Shown here: one piece after another, positions 37,001-45,576 of the stretch
How positions within the stretch are numbered: position 1 is the first letter of the stretch
Layout: every line of letters starts with the position of its first letter
Assembly: GCA_003283025.1 (NCBI GenBank)
Contig: QBYC01000001.1
Coordinates: 77,308 to 141,307 of the forward strand
Direction of reading: 5' to 3'
From: Pelagibacteraceae bacterium AG-325-C03
Lineage (GTDB): Bacteria > Pseudomonadota > Alphaproteobacteria > Pelagibacterales > Pelagibacteraceae
Length of the DNA: 64,000 nucleotides
Program-made: the position numbers and the translations under genes
The notes under the pieces: model-generated
The model's input: only the letters and a program-made list of their open reading frames with translations
What the model was told of the DNA's origin: nothing
Databases searched by the model: none

Positions 37001-37795
37001 ATGGATTATAACAAACCATTCAATTTTCTTAAAAATTTACCACCTAAGTTGAACTCATTTTATAAAGCAAAATCAAAATTTAGCTTGGTAGTAAGCAATA
37101 AATCTAACTCGAAAAAAGATTTCGACCCCGTAACTAATTTTGATAAAGCATTTGAAAAATATGTAAGATCACTAATCAATAAAAAATTTCCAAAAGACTC
37201 TATAATTGGAGAGGAATTTGAGGATAAACTTTCATCAAATGATTATAAATGGTCTATTGATCCAATAGATGGAACAAGAGCTTTTGTAATTGGAGCTCCT
37301 ACGTGGTCAAATTTAATAAGTTTATCATTTCAAGAAAGATCTTTAATAGGCTTAGCTAACTTTCCGGAGCTTGATAAATATTATATTAATGATAGAAAAA
37401 AATCTTTTTGTTTCAAAAATAAAAATAAATTTATTTTAAAGTCATCTAATAATAATAATTTAAAAACAATCAAGATAATCGGAAACTTTCATGGAACAAT
37501 AAGTTATGAAAAACAACGCAAAGTGATTAAAAAATTTGGTTGGTCATTCAGATTAGCTGGGTTTGATGCCCTAAACTATTGTTTGTTAGCTGAAGGAAAA
37601 GTTGATGCTGTAATTGAGGCTAACTTAAAACCATATGATATATTACCTTTGATACCCATACTAAAAAATTCTGGAGCAATAGTAACAAATTGGAAAAATC
37701 AACCAGCTGAAAATGGTGGAAATATTATAGCAACATCTAATAAAATTTTGCATAATAAGATTTTGAAATTATTAAAGCCATTTACAAAAAGGTAA
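37001..37795 (+). CDS. Inositol monophosphatase-family phosphatase (histidinol-phosphatase-like)
   Basis: 264 aa from ATG 37001 (MDYNKPFNFL); the longer frame from 36914 would cover the divergent HPP start and is rejected. Mg-binding motifs are GEEFED and WSIDPIDGTRAFVIGAPTW, the TRAF form being common in HisN-type histidinol phosphatases, plus the C-terminal AVIEANLKPYDILPLIPIL. It probably completes histidine synthesis or hydrolyses another sugar or inositol phosphate. It ends one base before the Yip1 gene. Confidence 0.85.
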   Translation: MDYNKPFNFLKNLPPKLNSFYKAKSKFSLVVSNKSNSKKDFDPVTNFDKAFEKYVRSLINKKFPKDSIIGEEFEDKLSSNDYKWSIDPIDGTRAFVIGAPTWSNLISLSFQERSLIGLANFPELDKYYINDRKKSFCFKNKNKFILKSSNNNNLKTIKIIGNFHGTISYEKQRKVIKKFGWSFRLAGFDALNYCLLAEGKVDAVIEANLKPYDILPLIPILKNSGAIVTNWKNQPAENGGNIIATSNKILHNKILKLLKPFTKR

Positions 37796-37796
37796 A

Positions 37797-38318
37797 ATGA
37801 TAAATATATTTTTAAACAGAGTTTTAAGGGCCATTAAAATTGACATTGATTTGTTTGAAGAGGTCGAAAAAGATAAAAACGCAACTTTTCAGGCAGGTGC
37901 CGTTGTAGTTTTATCTAGTTTAGCAGCTGGTGTTGGCTCAATTCATTTAGGAGCTTCTAATTTTTTAATAGCTCCAGCTCTTTCTTTATTAAGTTGGTAT
38001 GTATGGGCATATATAATCTATTTTGTTGGAGTAAAATTATTTGGAGGAGTTAAAACAAAAAGCAATCATGGAGAACTTTTAAGAACGATCGGTTTTTCAA
38101 GTGCGCCAGGATTAATTAGAGTTTTTGGAATTACACCAGAGTTAATGACTGTTACTTTTATTGGTTCTGCATTTTGGATGTTAGCTTGTATGGTTGTAGC
38201 AGTAAAAGCAGCCTTAGATTACGATAGTTTATGGAGAGCATTTGGGGTTGTTGTAGTTTCTTGGTTATTTCAAGCTTTTTTCTTATTTTTGGTAATAGTT
38301 TTATTTAAAGGTATTTAA
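37797..38318 (+). CDS. Yip1 domain membrane protein
   Basis: 173 aa, five membrane helices after an N-terminal stretch of about 35 residues (MINIFLNRVLRAIKIDIDLF). The pattern, with GELLRTIGFSSAPGLIRVFG before the third helix, matches bacterial Yip1-family proteins, whose role is unknown. Its stop overlaps by 4 bases the stop of the convergent small zinc-ribbon gene. Confidence 0.75.
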   Translation: MINIFLNRVLRAIKIDIDLFEEVEKDKNATFQAGAVVVLSSLAAGVGSIHLGASNFLIAPALSLLSWYVWAYIIYFVGVKLFGGVKTKSNHGELLRTIGFSSAPGLIRVFGITPELMTVTFIGSAFWMLACMVVAVKAALDYDSLWRAFGVVVVSWLFQAFFLFLVIVLFKGI

Positions 38319-38479
38319 ATTGGAAATATCGTCTTGGCTAAATTACAGCTTTTGCAAATTTTATATCCGTGCATAATTAAATTTTGCTTAACGCTTTCAT
38401 CTTCTTTTTTACATTCTTCACACAAATTATCTATTTTGTGCAAATAATCCTCTAAGACAATATAGTCATCGTTTTTCAT
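38315..38479 (-). CDS. Small zinc-ribbon-like protein (54 aa)
   Basis: A 54-residue frame with ATG at 38479 and TAA at 38315-38317. It holds two CxxC pairs, C20/C23 (LCEECKKED) and C42/C45 (ICKSCNLAK), separated by 18 residues, a spacing that fits a zinc ribbon. The N-terminus is acidic and helical. It fills the gap between the convergent Yip1 gene and the divergent msrA, and there is no other candidate there. I do not recognise a named family; the call rests on the paired cysteines and the fit. Confidence 0.6.
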   Translation of the reverse strand: MKNDDYIVLEDYLHKIDNLCEECKKEDESVKQNLIMHGYKICKSCNLAKTIFPI

Positions 38480-38502
38480 CTTATTTAAGATATCATAATT
38501 AA

Positions 38503-39072
38503 ATGAAAAAAGTTCTAATTATTCTCGCTTGTATATTTCATTTTAATTTAAATGCTATTGAAAATAAAAAAGCTTATTTTGCAGGCGGTTGCTTTTGGTG
38601 CATGGAAGAGTCATTTGATCAAGTTGAAGGTGTGATTTCAACTATCTCAGGTTATTCAGGGGGACATTTGAAAAATCCAAAGTATGCTGATGTGATTTAT
38701 ACTGACTCAGGGCATGTAGAGGCGGTAGAAATTACATATGATCCAAATGTTATTAATTATAAAAAACTTTTAGATATCTATTGGAAGAATATAGATCCTT
38801 TTGATGCAAACGGACAGTTTTGTGATAAAGGTAAAAGCTATAGATCGGTTATTTTCTTTGAAGATCAAGAACAAAAAAAATTAATAGACAATTCTTTTAA
38901 GAAAATACAAAATGATTTAGACAAAAAAATTGTAACTTTAGTTTGGAAATTTGAAAAGTTTTATAGAGCAGAAGATTATCATCAAGACTATTATGAAAAA
39001 AATTTTATTAGATACTTAATGTATAAAAAAGGCTGTCAAAGAGAGGAAACTTTAAAAAAAATATGGAATTAA
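38503..39072 (+). CDS. msrA: Peptide-methionine (S)-S-oxide reductase MsrA, exported
   Basis: 189 aa with a signal peptide (KKVLIILACIFHFNLNA), so it repairs oxidised methionine in the periplasm. The catalytic motif is GGCFWCMEE (C30), followed by SGYSGG and the conserved DGHVEAVEI-like stretch (SGHVEAVEITYD) and YHQDYYEKN near the C-terminus. It starts a run of four overlapping genes ending with the photolyase-like gene; the next gene begins 10 bases before its stop. Confidence 0.92.
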   Translation: MKKVLIILACIFHFNLNAIENKKAYFAGGCFWCMEESFDQVEGVISTISGYSGGHLKNPKYADVIYTDSGHVEAVEITYDPNVINYKKLLDIYWKNIDPFDANGQFCDKGKSYRSVIFFEDQEQKKLIDNSFKKIQNDLDKKIVTLVWKFEKFYRAEDYHQDYYEKNFIRYLMYKKGCQREETLKKIWN

Positions 39073-39518
39073 AAAGAATATTTTTTTTTATTATTATAAT
39101 TTTATTTAGCAATAAACTTAATAGTAAAATTATAAACCCAAATACTAAACTTTTACCTTATGATGTAGTCAAAATACAATTAGAAGCTCTTAAAAATAAC
39201 GATAAAAATGATGAAGGTATAAAACAAACTTGGTTGTTTGCCCATCCCGAAAATAAGAAATATACAGGACCATATGAAAGATTTAGAATTATGATTTATG
39301 GAGCTCAATATAGATCATTACTTAATCATTCCTCTCACAAAATTAGTCTTATAATGAATACTCCTATTAAACATATTTTTAAAATTGAAATATTAGCAAA
39401 AGACAAACAACTATTAATATATGAATGGCATGTAAAAAAAGCTTCTGAAAAAAATTGTAACGATTGTTGGTTTACTTCAGCAGTATCAATGCCAGTGGAC
39501 CAAGGAAATACTATTTAA
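39063..39518 (+). CDS. Exported protein, DUF4864-like
   Basis: 151 aa with an N-terminal signal or anchor (RIFFFIIIILFSNKLNS). The body contains LPYDVVKIQLEALKNND and HPENKKYTGPYERFRIMIYG, which resembles DUF4864, a family with an NTF2-like fold and homologues in plant plastids. Two cysteines form a CxxC-like NCNDCW near the C-terminus. The function is unknown. It overlaps msrA by 10 bases and shares the A of TAATG with the next gene. Confidence 0.6.
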   Translation: MELKRIFFFIIIILFSNKLNSKIINPNTKLLPYDVVKIQLEALKNNDKNDEGIKQTWLFAHPENKKYTGPYERFRIMIYGAQYRSLLNHSSHKISLIMNTPIKHIFKIEILAKDKQLLIYEWHVKKASEKNCNDCWFTSAVSMPVDQGNTI

Positions 39519-39721
39519 TGAAAAAACCACCATATATGTATAGGCTTTTAATAATTGCTTTAATATTAACTGTTATTCCAATAGGAACTACGCAAATAGC
39601 ATCATTATATTTGGGTTCTAAAGATGGTGTCTTATTAGGTTTCTGTGTTGGAATTCCATGTGTAACTTTTGCATGTTGGAAAATGTTTATGGATGATTGG
39701 AGAAATGAGGATGAAGAATGA
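39518..39721 (+). CDS. Small two-helix membrane protein
   Basis: 67 aa from the ATG at 39518 (MKKPPYMYRLL), which overlaps the preceding stop by one base; an upstream TTG frame is unlikely. Two hydrophobic segments (about residues 9-30 and 36-52) and an acidic tail DDWRNEDEE. I do not recognise a family. It overlaps the photolyase-like gene by 4 bases (ATGA), so it may be needed with it. Confidence 0.65.
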   Translation: MKKPPYMYRLLIIALILTVIPIGTTQIASLYLGSKDGVLLGFCVGIPCVTFACWKMFMDDWRNEDEE

Positions 39722-40854
39722 TATTTAAAAGGACCAGAGTAGAGGCTCTACAAAATTTAGAATATTATATAAATAAAGAAATAACTAATTATTGTTCCAA
39801 AAGAAATTTTGATTTTGGACCTAACAACAGGAAAAATGTATCTTGCTTATCTCCTTATATATCCCATAGATTAATTACAGAATTTGAAGTTGTAAAAAAA
39901 GTTTTAAGCAAATTTCCTTATCGGAAAGTTGAAAAATATATTCAAGAAATTTTTTGGAGAGTTTATTGGAAAGGTTGGTTAGAATTAAGACCTCGAGTAT
40001 GGTCAGATTTTATTGAAGATTTGAAAGCACTAAATGAAGATGATAATTATAAAAAGGCTGTCAATGGGAAAACTCAAATACAATGTTTTAACGATTGGGT
40101 AAATGAACTTAAAGAAAATAATTATTTACATAATCATACAAGGATGTGGTTTGCGAGCATTTGGATATTTAATTTAAACTTACCTTGGCAAAAGGGTGCA
40201 GAGTTTTTTATGAAACACTTATTTGATGGCGATGCCGCTTCAAACACTTTAAGTTGGAGATGGGTTGCTGGACTTCAAACTAAGGGTAAACATTATTTAG
40301 CTCAGGCGTGGAATATTAATAAATTTACAAATAATAAGTACCAAAATATAAAATTACAAGAAAATGTTTTGCCTCTTAAAGATAAAAGAGAGTACAAATT
40401 AAGTCCAATAAATTTAAATTACGAAGATAGCTCTAATGAAAATTTATTAGTATTTGAAAACGAATTAAATTTAGAAAATCGTAAACTAAAAAACTATAAA
40501 AATATTTATTTAATTTTATTAACAAATGAAGTTAGAAAGATAAAACTTGAGAAAAAAGTGTTAGATTTCAAGATGCAAATAATTAATGATCAAAAAAAAA
40601 GGCTTGATCAAATTAAAGTACTTAATGAGAAAAAATTGCAATCTTTAGCTAAAGAAATAATTTCTTTTGATGTTATTCATCCTTGTATAGGAGAAAATTA
40701 TTCCTTTTTAAATAATATTAGAAAAAAACATAATTTAAAATTAAACTTTATTTTGAAAGAAGAAGATAAATATTCTTGGCAGTTTTCAAATAAAGGATAT
40801 TTTAACTTTAAAAATAATATCCCAAATATTCTTTCTAAATTTAAATTAAATTGA
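39718..40854 (+). CDS. Photolyase/cryptochrome FAD-binding domain protein, domain order unusual
   Basis: 378 aa. Residues about 35-210 match the C-terminal FAD-binding half of photolyases: SCLSPYISHRLITEFEV, YIQEIFWRVYWKGWLE, LHNHTRMWFASIWIF and FDGDAASNTLSWRWVAGLQ. The N-terminal antenna domain that should precede it is missing: only about 35 residues come before. The C-terminal region (about 235-378) has a strand-like NLLVFENELNLE, KNIYLILLTNE and a late DVIHPCIGENYSFLNNIRKK, looking like an alpha/beta domain. This may be a circularly permuted photolyase or a divergent cryptochrome (inference). Confidence 0.75.
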   Translation: MIFKRTRVEALQNLEYYINKEITNYCSKRNFDFGPNNRKNVSCLSPYISHRLITEFEVVKKVLSKFPYRKVEKYIQEIFWRVYWKGWLELRPRVWSDFIEDLKALNEDDNYKKAVNGKTQIQCFNDWVNELKENNYLHNHTRMWFASIWIFNLNLPWQKGAEFFMKHLFDGDAASNTLSWRWVAGLQTKGKHYLAQAWNINKFTNNKYQNIKLQENVLPLKDKREYKLSPINLNYEDSSNENLLVFENELNLENRKLKNYKNIYLILLTNEVRKIKLEKKVLDFKMQIINDQKKRLDQIKVLNEKKLQSLAKEIISFDVIHPCIGENYSFLNNIRKKHNLKLNFILKEEDKYSWQFSNKGYFNFKNNIPNILSKFKLN

Positions 40855-43464
40855 CTAGTTAATTTTAACTATTTCATCCCTTAAAAACTTACTTAACAAA
40901 CTATATCCTAAATCGTTCATGTGTAATTGATCTTCATCGTAAAATTTATCATATCCTGCTTTTAACATTGGATTACAAATATCAATAAACTTCCATTTTT
41001 CTAGGGTGTTTATTGAATTTTTTATTTTATCATTTGTATTTGTAATCTCTGTTAAAAATTTTTTCCTGAAAGGACTTGGTTTTATTGAAATAAAAAAACA
41101 ATTAGTATTTTTTAATTTTTCTGCAGTTTGTGTTGCAAACAATAAAAATTCTTGATTAATTTGATCGGAATTTAAACCTCTTCCTATATCGTTATCTCCT
41201 CCGTAAAAAAAAAGTATTTTGGGACTGTAGTTTGAAAAAATTCTTTCAAAATAAGTTCTACATGAGGATAAAGTTGATCCTCCAAATGCAAGATTCAAAA
41301 TATTATTTCCACCAAGATCTTGTTCATAGTTCTCCCACATCCGAAAAGTAGAGCTACCAAATAATATTATTTTTTTCTGATTGACAGAGCGGTTTATAGC
41401 ATTTAATTCAAGCTCTCTTATATCTAATTCAAACTCTTCCTCAATTGGACTTACAAGATTATAATTAGTAGTTAAATTCGATAATTCATGAGTATCAAGT
41501 TTAACTTTATTTGATAATTCATATGCTTCCTCAACATAACCTTTAAAAGTTTTTCTATACTTTAATAAAAATGATTTGATTTCTTTGATACTAGTTGTGT
41601 CTTTCACGAAATTCGAAATTTTTATTGGTTGTTTAATTACTGCCGAATAAACAGTTGAGGATACTGGTTTATCGAAATTGGCTAAAGCAATAGGAACTAA
41701 ATAAGGTTCAGGCTTTAATTGACCTGCCAAAGTAAATGCGCCGGGTTTAAATGGACCAGGAGAAGTATCAGTAAAATTGTCATCTGTTTCTGATGTTCCT
41801 TCAGGAGCAATTACCAGTGGCTGACCCTTATCAATTATACCTTGTGCATCTTTAAAAAATTTATCTTTTCTATATTTTTTTTCTTCATCACTCTCATTAA
41901 GTGCATCTGACTCTTTAGTGTGAACAAATATGTAATCCAAATTTTCATAAAAATTATGCCTCCAATATTCAGTATTTCTACTCGCACGAACTATTCTTTT
42001 TCCTCCATTCCCGTATTTAGGGTATATAATTTTTGCACTTACGAAATGACTATCTATTGAAAAAGCATGACCATTAGCTAGCTTATTTTCATCATTAGCT
42101 GCTAAATGATTATAAAAAAAAATATTATTAGCTTTATCTGGAAGATTTTCTAATCCCTTTATAACGTAAGGAACATGGTCGAATGCTTTTATAAAATTAG
42201 AAAGCGTTAATTTATCTAAAGAGGCTTTACTTTTAATTTTTTTGAATTGTTCTACTCGATTATAAATTATATTTAATTCTTTAAAAAATCTTTGTTGTTT
42301 TTCAAAACTTTTAAGAGCATCGGACATCAAATTTGCAATAGATTTTTCAATATCATTACCTGTTACCATCAGATTATAAATAACATCAAAAGCTAACTCA
42401 TGAGAGTAACGATTTTCTAATAAGTGTGGCACACTATATATTTTTGAATTTACAGGAAGTTTAGAAAAATTATCTTCAATTAAAAATTTTAAAAGTTCTA
42501 TTTCATTTTTAGCAGCGTATCTTGCAAGTCCTGTTGCACTTTGTTGATATCTTCCTAATTGCCAAATTTCTCTTTTAAGAAGTTTGATAGCTAGCTCAGG
42601 ATTATTTTTAATTAAATTATTAATTACCTCATTAGATAAATGTAAAATTCTTGTGTCTCTAGTTACTTTAATCGAATACGGAAATTTAATTAACCTTTTA
42701 CCACAAGATAACGAGAGCGCAACTCCTGGTCTTGCTATAGATCTATATTTTTTTTTTATAGAATTATCTATTTTACTATTAAAAGATCCTTCAACCTTGC
42801 CAGAAAGTAGGATATTTAACCCGCTGCAATCATTACCCTCTAACGTTATGTATTCATCTGTTGAATATAATTTTATTTCACCTAAATTCAGTAATTTTTT
42901 AACATCTTCTTCAAGTATAGTAGAAAAAAATGTTGTATCTTTTATTTTTTCATAATTACTTTCTTTAATGCCAGAATTAGATCCCTTAGATATTTGATGA
43001 TTATTTTGTTTATAAACATTATCAAGATTTCTGGTTGACCATAAAAGATTAGTAGAAAAGAATAATATATAAGATAAAAAAGTTGCTACAAAGCTTGGAT
43101 CAAGACTTTCAATTTCATCTAAATAATCTAAATCAAAAGAATAGTATTCACTGTTTTTATCAATCATTATCTCAGCCATAAATCTTCCTGGGGGATTTAA
43201 TCCGGAAATACCTAATGGAGAATTTTTCTTATTAATTGTAGCAAATGTAAGAGAATTTTTTTCAAAATATTTATTAAATTTTACGCTTCCATTTAGTAGA
43301 AAATAGATTTTTTTTGTAATTTCATGTTGTCTCGTTAATACAGTTTTTTTATTACATTTTGAGAATTGAATAGCATTTTCTAAAATTTTTTTAGTTACTG
43401 GTTTATTAGAAAGGGCAAACCCAGCATCTTTCATAATTATTCTAAACTGCTCATAATTGCTCAT
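40855..43464 (-). CDS. Four-domain protein: two cNMP-binding-like domains, PlsC-type acyltransferase, SGNH hydrolase
   Basis: 869 aa. Residues about 30-140 and 180-290 look like two cyclic-nucleotide-binding-type beta domains (second: TLEGNDCSGLNILLSGKVEG). Residues about 420-640 are a glycerolipid acyltransferase: HLAAND (H453, D458) is the HX4D motif and APEGTSETD (E555-T557) the glycine-rich EGT motif. Residues 695-869 are an SGNH hydrolase: LFGSSTF (S705), AFGGST, GGDNDIG (N758) and DEDQLHMND (D845, H848). No signal peptide, so cytoplasmic or membrane-associated. Probably an acyl-lipid remodelling enzyme under ligand control (inference). Convergent with the photolyase-like gene with no gap. 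Confidence 0.82.
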   Translation of the reverse strand: MSNYEQFRIIMKDAGFALSNKPVTKKILENAIQFSKCNKKTVLTRQHEITKKIYFLLNGSVKFNKYFEKNSLTFATINKKNSPLGISGLNPPGRFMAEIMIDKNSEYYSFDLDYLDEIESLDPSFVATFLSYILFFSTNLLWSTRNLDNVYKQNNHQISKGSNSGIKESNYEKIKDTTFFSTILEEDVKKLLNLGEIKLYSTDEYITLEGNDCSGLNILLSGKVEGSFNSKIDNSIKKKYRSIARPGVALSLSCGKRLIKFPYSIKVTRDTRILHLSNEVINNLIKNNPELAIKLLKREIWQLGRYQQSATGLARYAAKNEIELLKFLIEDNFSKLPVNSKIYSVPHLLENRYSHELAFDVIYNLMVTGNDIEKSIANLMSDALKSFEKQQRFFKELNIIYNRVEQFKKIKSKASLDKLTLSNFIKAFDHVPYVIKGLENLPDKANNIFFYNHLAANDENKLANGHAFSIDSHFVSAKIIYPKYGNGGKRIVRASRNTEYWRHNFYENLDYIFVHTKESDALNESDEEKKYRKDKFFKDAQGIIDKGQPLVIAPEGTSETDDNFTDTSPGPFKPGAFTLAGQLKPEPYLVPIALANFDKPVSSTVYSAVIKQPIKISNFVKDTTSIKEIKSFLLKYRKTFKGYVEEAYELSNKVKLDTHELSNLTTNYNLVSPIEEEFELDIRELELNAINRSVNQKKIILFGSSTFRMWENYEQDLGGNNILNLAFGGSTLSSCRTYFERIFSNYSPKILFFYGGDNDIGRGLNSDQINQEFLLFATQTAEKLKNTNCFFISIKPSPFRKKFLTEITNTNDKIKNSINTLEKWKFIDICNPMLKAGYDKFYDEDQLHMNDLGYSLLSKFLRDEIVKIN

Positions 43465-43540
43465 TATTTAGAATACTAATTTTTTATGTTACTATTACAT
43501 TATTTTTTGCATATCTGATTTGAATTAGATTTATTTTAGA

Positions 43541-43675
43541 TTATTTACTTAATTTTGAGCATTTTTTAGAGCAATATTTAACCAGAACCCAATTCAGTCT
43601 CCATTTTTTTCGCCATATGAAAGGCCTATTACAAATTGGGCAGTTTTTTTTAGGAAGATCAGATTTTTTTATCAC
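43541..43675 (-). CDS. DUF2256 zinc-finger protein (44 aa)
   Basis: A short frame from GTG 43675 to TAA at 43541-43543. The sequence MIKKSDLPKKNCPIC followed by NRPFIWRKKW and VKYCSKKC is a textbook DUF2256 domain, with C12, C15, C35 and C39 as probable zinc ligands. The GTG overlaps the DUF393 stop by 4 bases (GTGA), so it is the third gene of a coupled photolyase-DUF393-DUF2256 unit. DUF2256 genes commonly sit beside photolyase/cryptochrome genes in other bacteria. Function unknown. Confidence 0.9.
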   Translation of the reverse strand: MIKKSDLPKKNCPICNRPFIWRKKWRLNWVLVKYCSKKCSKLSK

Positions 43676-44019
43676 TTAAGAAGATGTTTGTTTTTTAAAA
43701 ATAAGAAATAAGCTGTTATCTCATAAAAAATATTTAACAAATAAAATAAAGGTTTAATTCTAAATATTTTGTATAAAAAATTATACTTAGGTATATTTTT
43801 CCATATAATTAAAAATACTTCTGCACCCTCGATTAATTTTTTGTCTTGAATTACATGCATTCTTCGTAAAAGTTCTTTATATGATTTTGAGGTAATTTTT
43901 TGAGCTTCTTGATTGTCAGTGACATCTACCCATTCAACGTTACCTTCACTATGTTTTTTATAATGATTAATCTCAGCTCTACAGATATTACATGAGTTAT
44001 TAAAAAAAACTTTAACCAT
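43672..44019 (-). CDS. DUF393 (DCC family) thiol-disulfide oxidoreductase-like protein
   Basis: 115 aa. The N-terminal strand and redox motif VKVFFNNSCNICRAEI contains the CxxC that defines DCC proteins, usually written DxxCxxC; here N replaces the Asp. A C-terminal hydrophobic segment (FYLLNIFYEITAYFLFL) is usual. A thioredoxin-like function is assumed but unproven. It overlaps the photolyase gene upstream by 8 bases and DUF2256 downstream by 4. Confidence 0.85.
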   Translation of the reverse strand: MVKVFFNNSCNICRAEINHYKKHSEGNVEWVDVTDNQEAQKITSKSYKELLRRMHVIQDKKLIEGAEVFLIIWKNIPKYNFLYKIFRIKPLFYLLNIFYEITAYFLFLKNKHLLK

Positions 44020-45493
44020 TAGTATTTTCTTTTATAAAATTATTTGCAGATTTGAAAATTCTAGATTTTCGTTCTTTGTTCATTTTTTCAGAAACTCTTA
44101 CCATCATCGCAAGTCGTGGATTTTTTAAAAAGAATTTTTTATGTCTATCTATAAATTTCCAATATAAACCATCCACAACATCACACCAGGGACCCTTTTT
44201 AAAATGCATCATCTTTAGGAAATAACTTGAACCGCATATATATGGTTTTGTAGCAAAAATTCCTCCATCACTATGAAGACCCATTCCATAAACATTTGGA
44301 GCCATAACCCAATCAGAAGAGTCCACAAACATTTCCATGAACCATCTATAAACTTGTTTTGGGTTTATTTCACATAAGTTCATAATATTTGCTAATATCA
44401 TTAACCTCTCTATATGATGTGACCAACCATAGTTTTTAGCATTATTAATTGCATGATCTAATGGATCTAGACCCGTGTTTCCATCGTACCAAGATTTTTT
44501 CATTTTTCTCTTATGATTAAAAAAGTTAGTTTTATCTAAGCGTTGATCATAGTTTTGATAAATACCTCTCATAAACTCTCTCCAACCAATTATCTGTCTG
44601 ATGTAACCTTCTAAAGAGTTCATAGGCACTTTATTTTCTATCTTTCTTAATTTTTCTATTATTTCTTCAGGAGTAATTAAACCCAGATTAACAAGAGGAC
44701 TTAAGGCGCTATGAAATACAGTATTGGACTTATCTGTAACTGCGTCTTCGTAGTCGCCAAAAAGTTTTATTCTTTCTTTTAAAAATTGATCAAGCCATTT
44801 ATTTGCGTCTTGCCTTGTAGTTGGAAACCAAAATTTTTCAGTATTACCCGGGTGATCTTTAAAATTAGAACTGATAAATTTTTTTAGAGTTACCGTATCT
44901 TTAGTTTCTTTCACTTTAGAAATTTCAGGGATCTTAATTATTTTAGGTAATTTTTTCCTATTTTCCTCATCAAAGCTCCACTTATTCCCTTTTGGTGTTC
45001 CATTTTTATTCATTAATAAATTCATCTTAGTTCTCACAATCTTGTAGAAATTAGCCATAAAAGGTCGCTTATTTTTAGAAAGATAATTTTTAAATTCATT
45101 TCTTTCCATTAAAAACATTGGAGATTTAACTTGATTTACATTCAGGGAATTGTTTTTTGCTAAGCTTAATATTCTCTTTTCAAAAAATTTATCTTCAATT
45201 TCAAAAAATGAAATTTCTTTTATTTTCTTTTCTTTAATAGTTTTTTCCAACTTTTTTTCATAAGATAATTTAAAATCTTTATTTACATCTTTATAAACAA
45301 CATTGAAATTTTTTGACTTTAATTCATCTTTGAAAGATCTCATTGAGGATAAAAATAATAAAATTTTAAGTTTATGGTGTTTTTCAAAAGTACATAGACC
45401 GTAGTCTTCAGCCATAAAAAAAGTATGGTCTTTGAAATCAGAAAGATATTTGGGGCTAAATAGTTGATTACCTAATATCAAAAAAAGCTTCAT
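44012..45493 (-). CDS. Cryptochrome/photolyase of the FeS-BCP (COG3046) type
   Basis: 493 aa, normal length. The N-terminal MKLFLILGNQLF is the typical start, and the C-terminal half carries GWREFMRGIYQNY, YGWSHHIERLMILANIMNLCEI, and DWVMAPNVYGMGLHSDGG, the FAD and active-site region of the (6-4) photolyase/CryB group. Cysteines at about 374, 420 (YICGSS) and 437 (PWCDVV) are present, but the CxxC pair expected in an intact four-Cys iron-sulfur site is not seen at its usual place. The gene heads a minus-strand unit with DUF393 and DUF2256. Confidence 0.88.
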   Translation of the reverse strand: MKLFLILGNQLFSPKYLSDFKDHTFFMAEDYGLCTFEKHHKLKILLFLSSMRSFKDELKSKNFNVVYKDVNKDFKLSYEKKLEKTIKEKKIKEISFFEIEDKFFEKRILSLAKNNSLNVNQVKSPMFLMERNEFKNYLSKNKRPFMANFYKIVRTKMNLLMNKNGTPKGNKWSFDEENRKKLPKIIKIPEISKVKETKDTVTLKKFISSNFKDHPGNTEKFWFPTTRQDANKWLDQFLKERIKLFGDYEDAVTDKSNTVFHSALSPLVNLGLITPEEIIEKLRKIENKVPMNSLEGYIRQIIGWREFMRGIYQNYDQRLDKTNFFNHKRKMKKSWYDGNTGLDPLDHAINNAKNYGWSHHIERLMILANIMNLCEINPKQVYRWFMEMFVDSSDWVMAPNVYGMGLHSDGGIFATKPYICGSSYFLKMMHFKKGPWCDVVDGLYWKFIDRHKKFFLKNPRLAMMVRVSEKMNKERKSRIFKSANNFIKENTNG

Positions 45494-45576
45494 GATGTTA
45501 AACTACACATTTTAAAGTGTTATTACACGCGTCATTATTTGCATTTAATTAGTCAATAATGATGTTATTTATAGTT

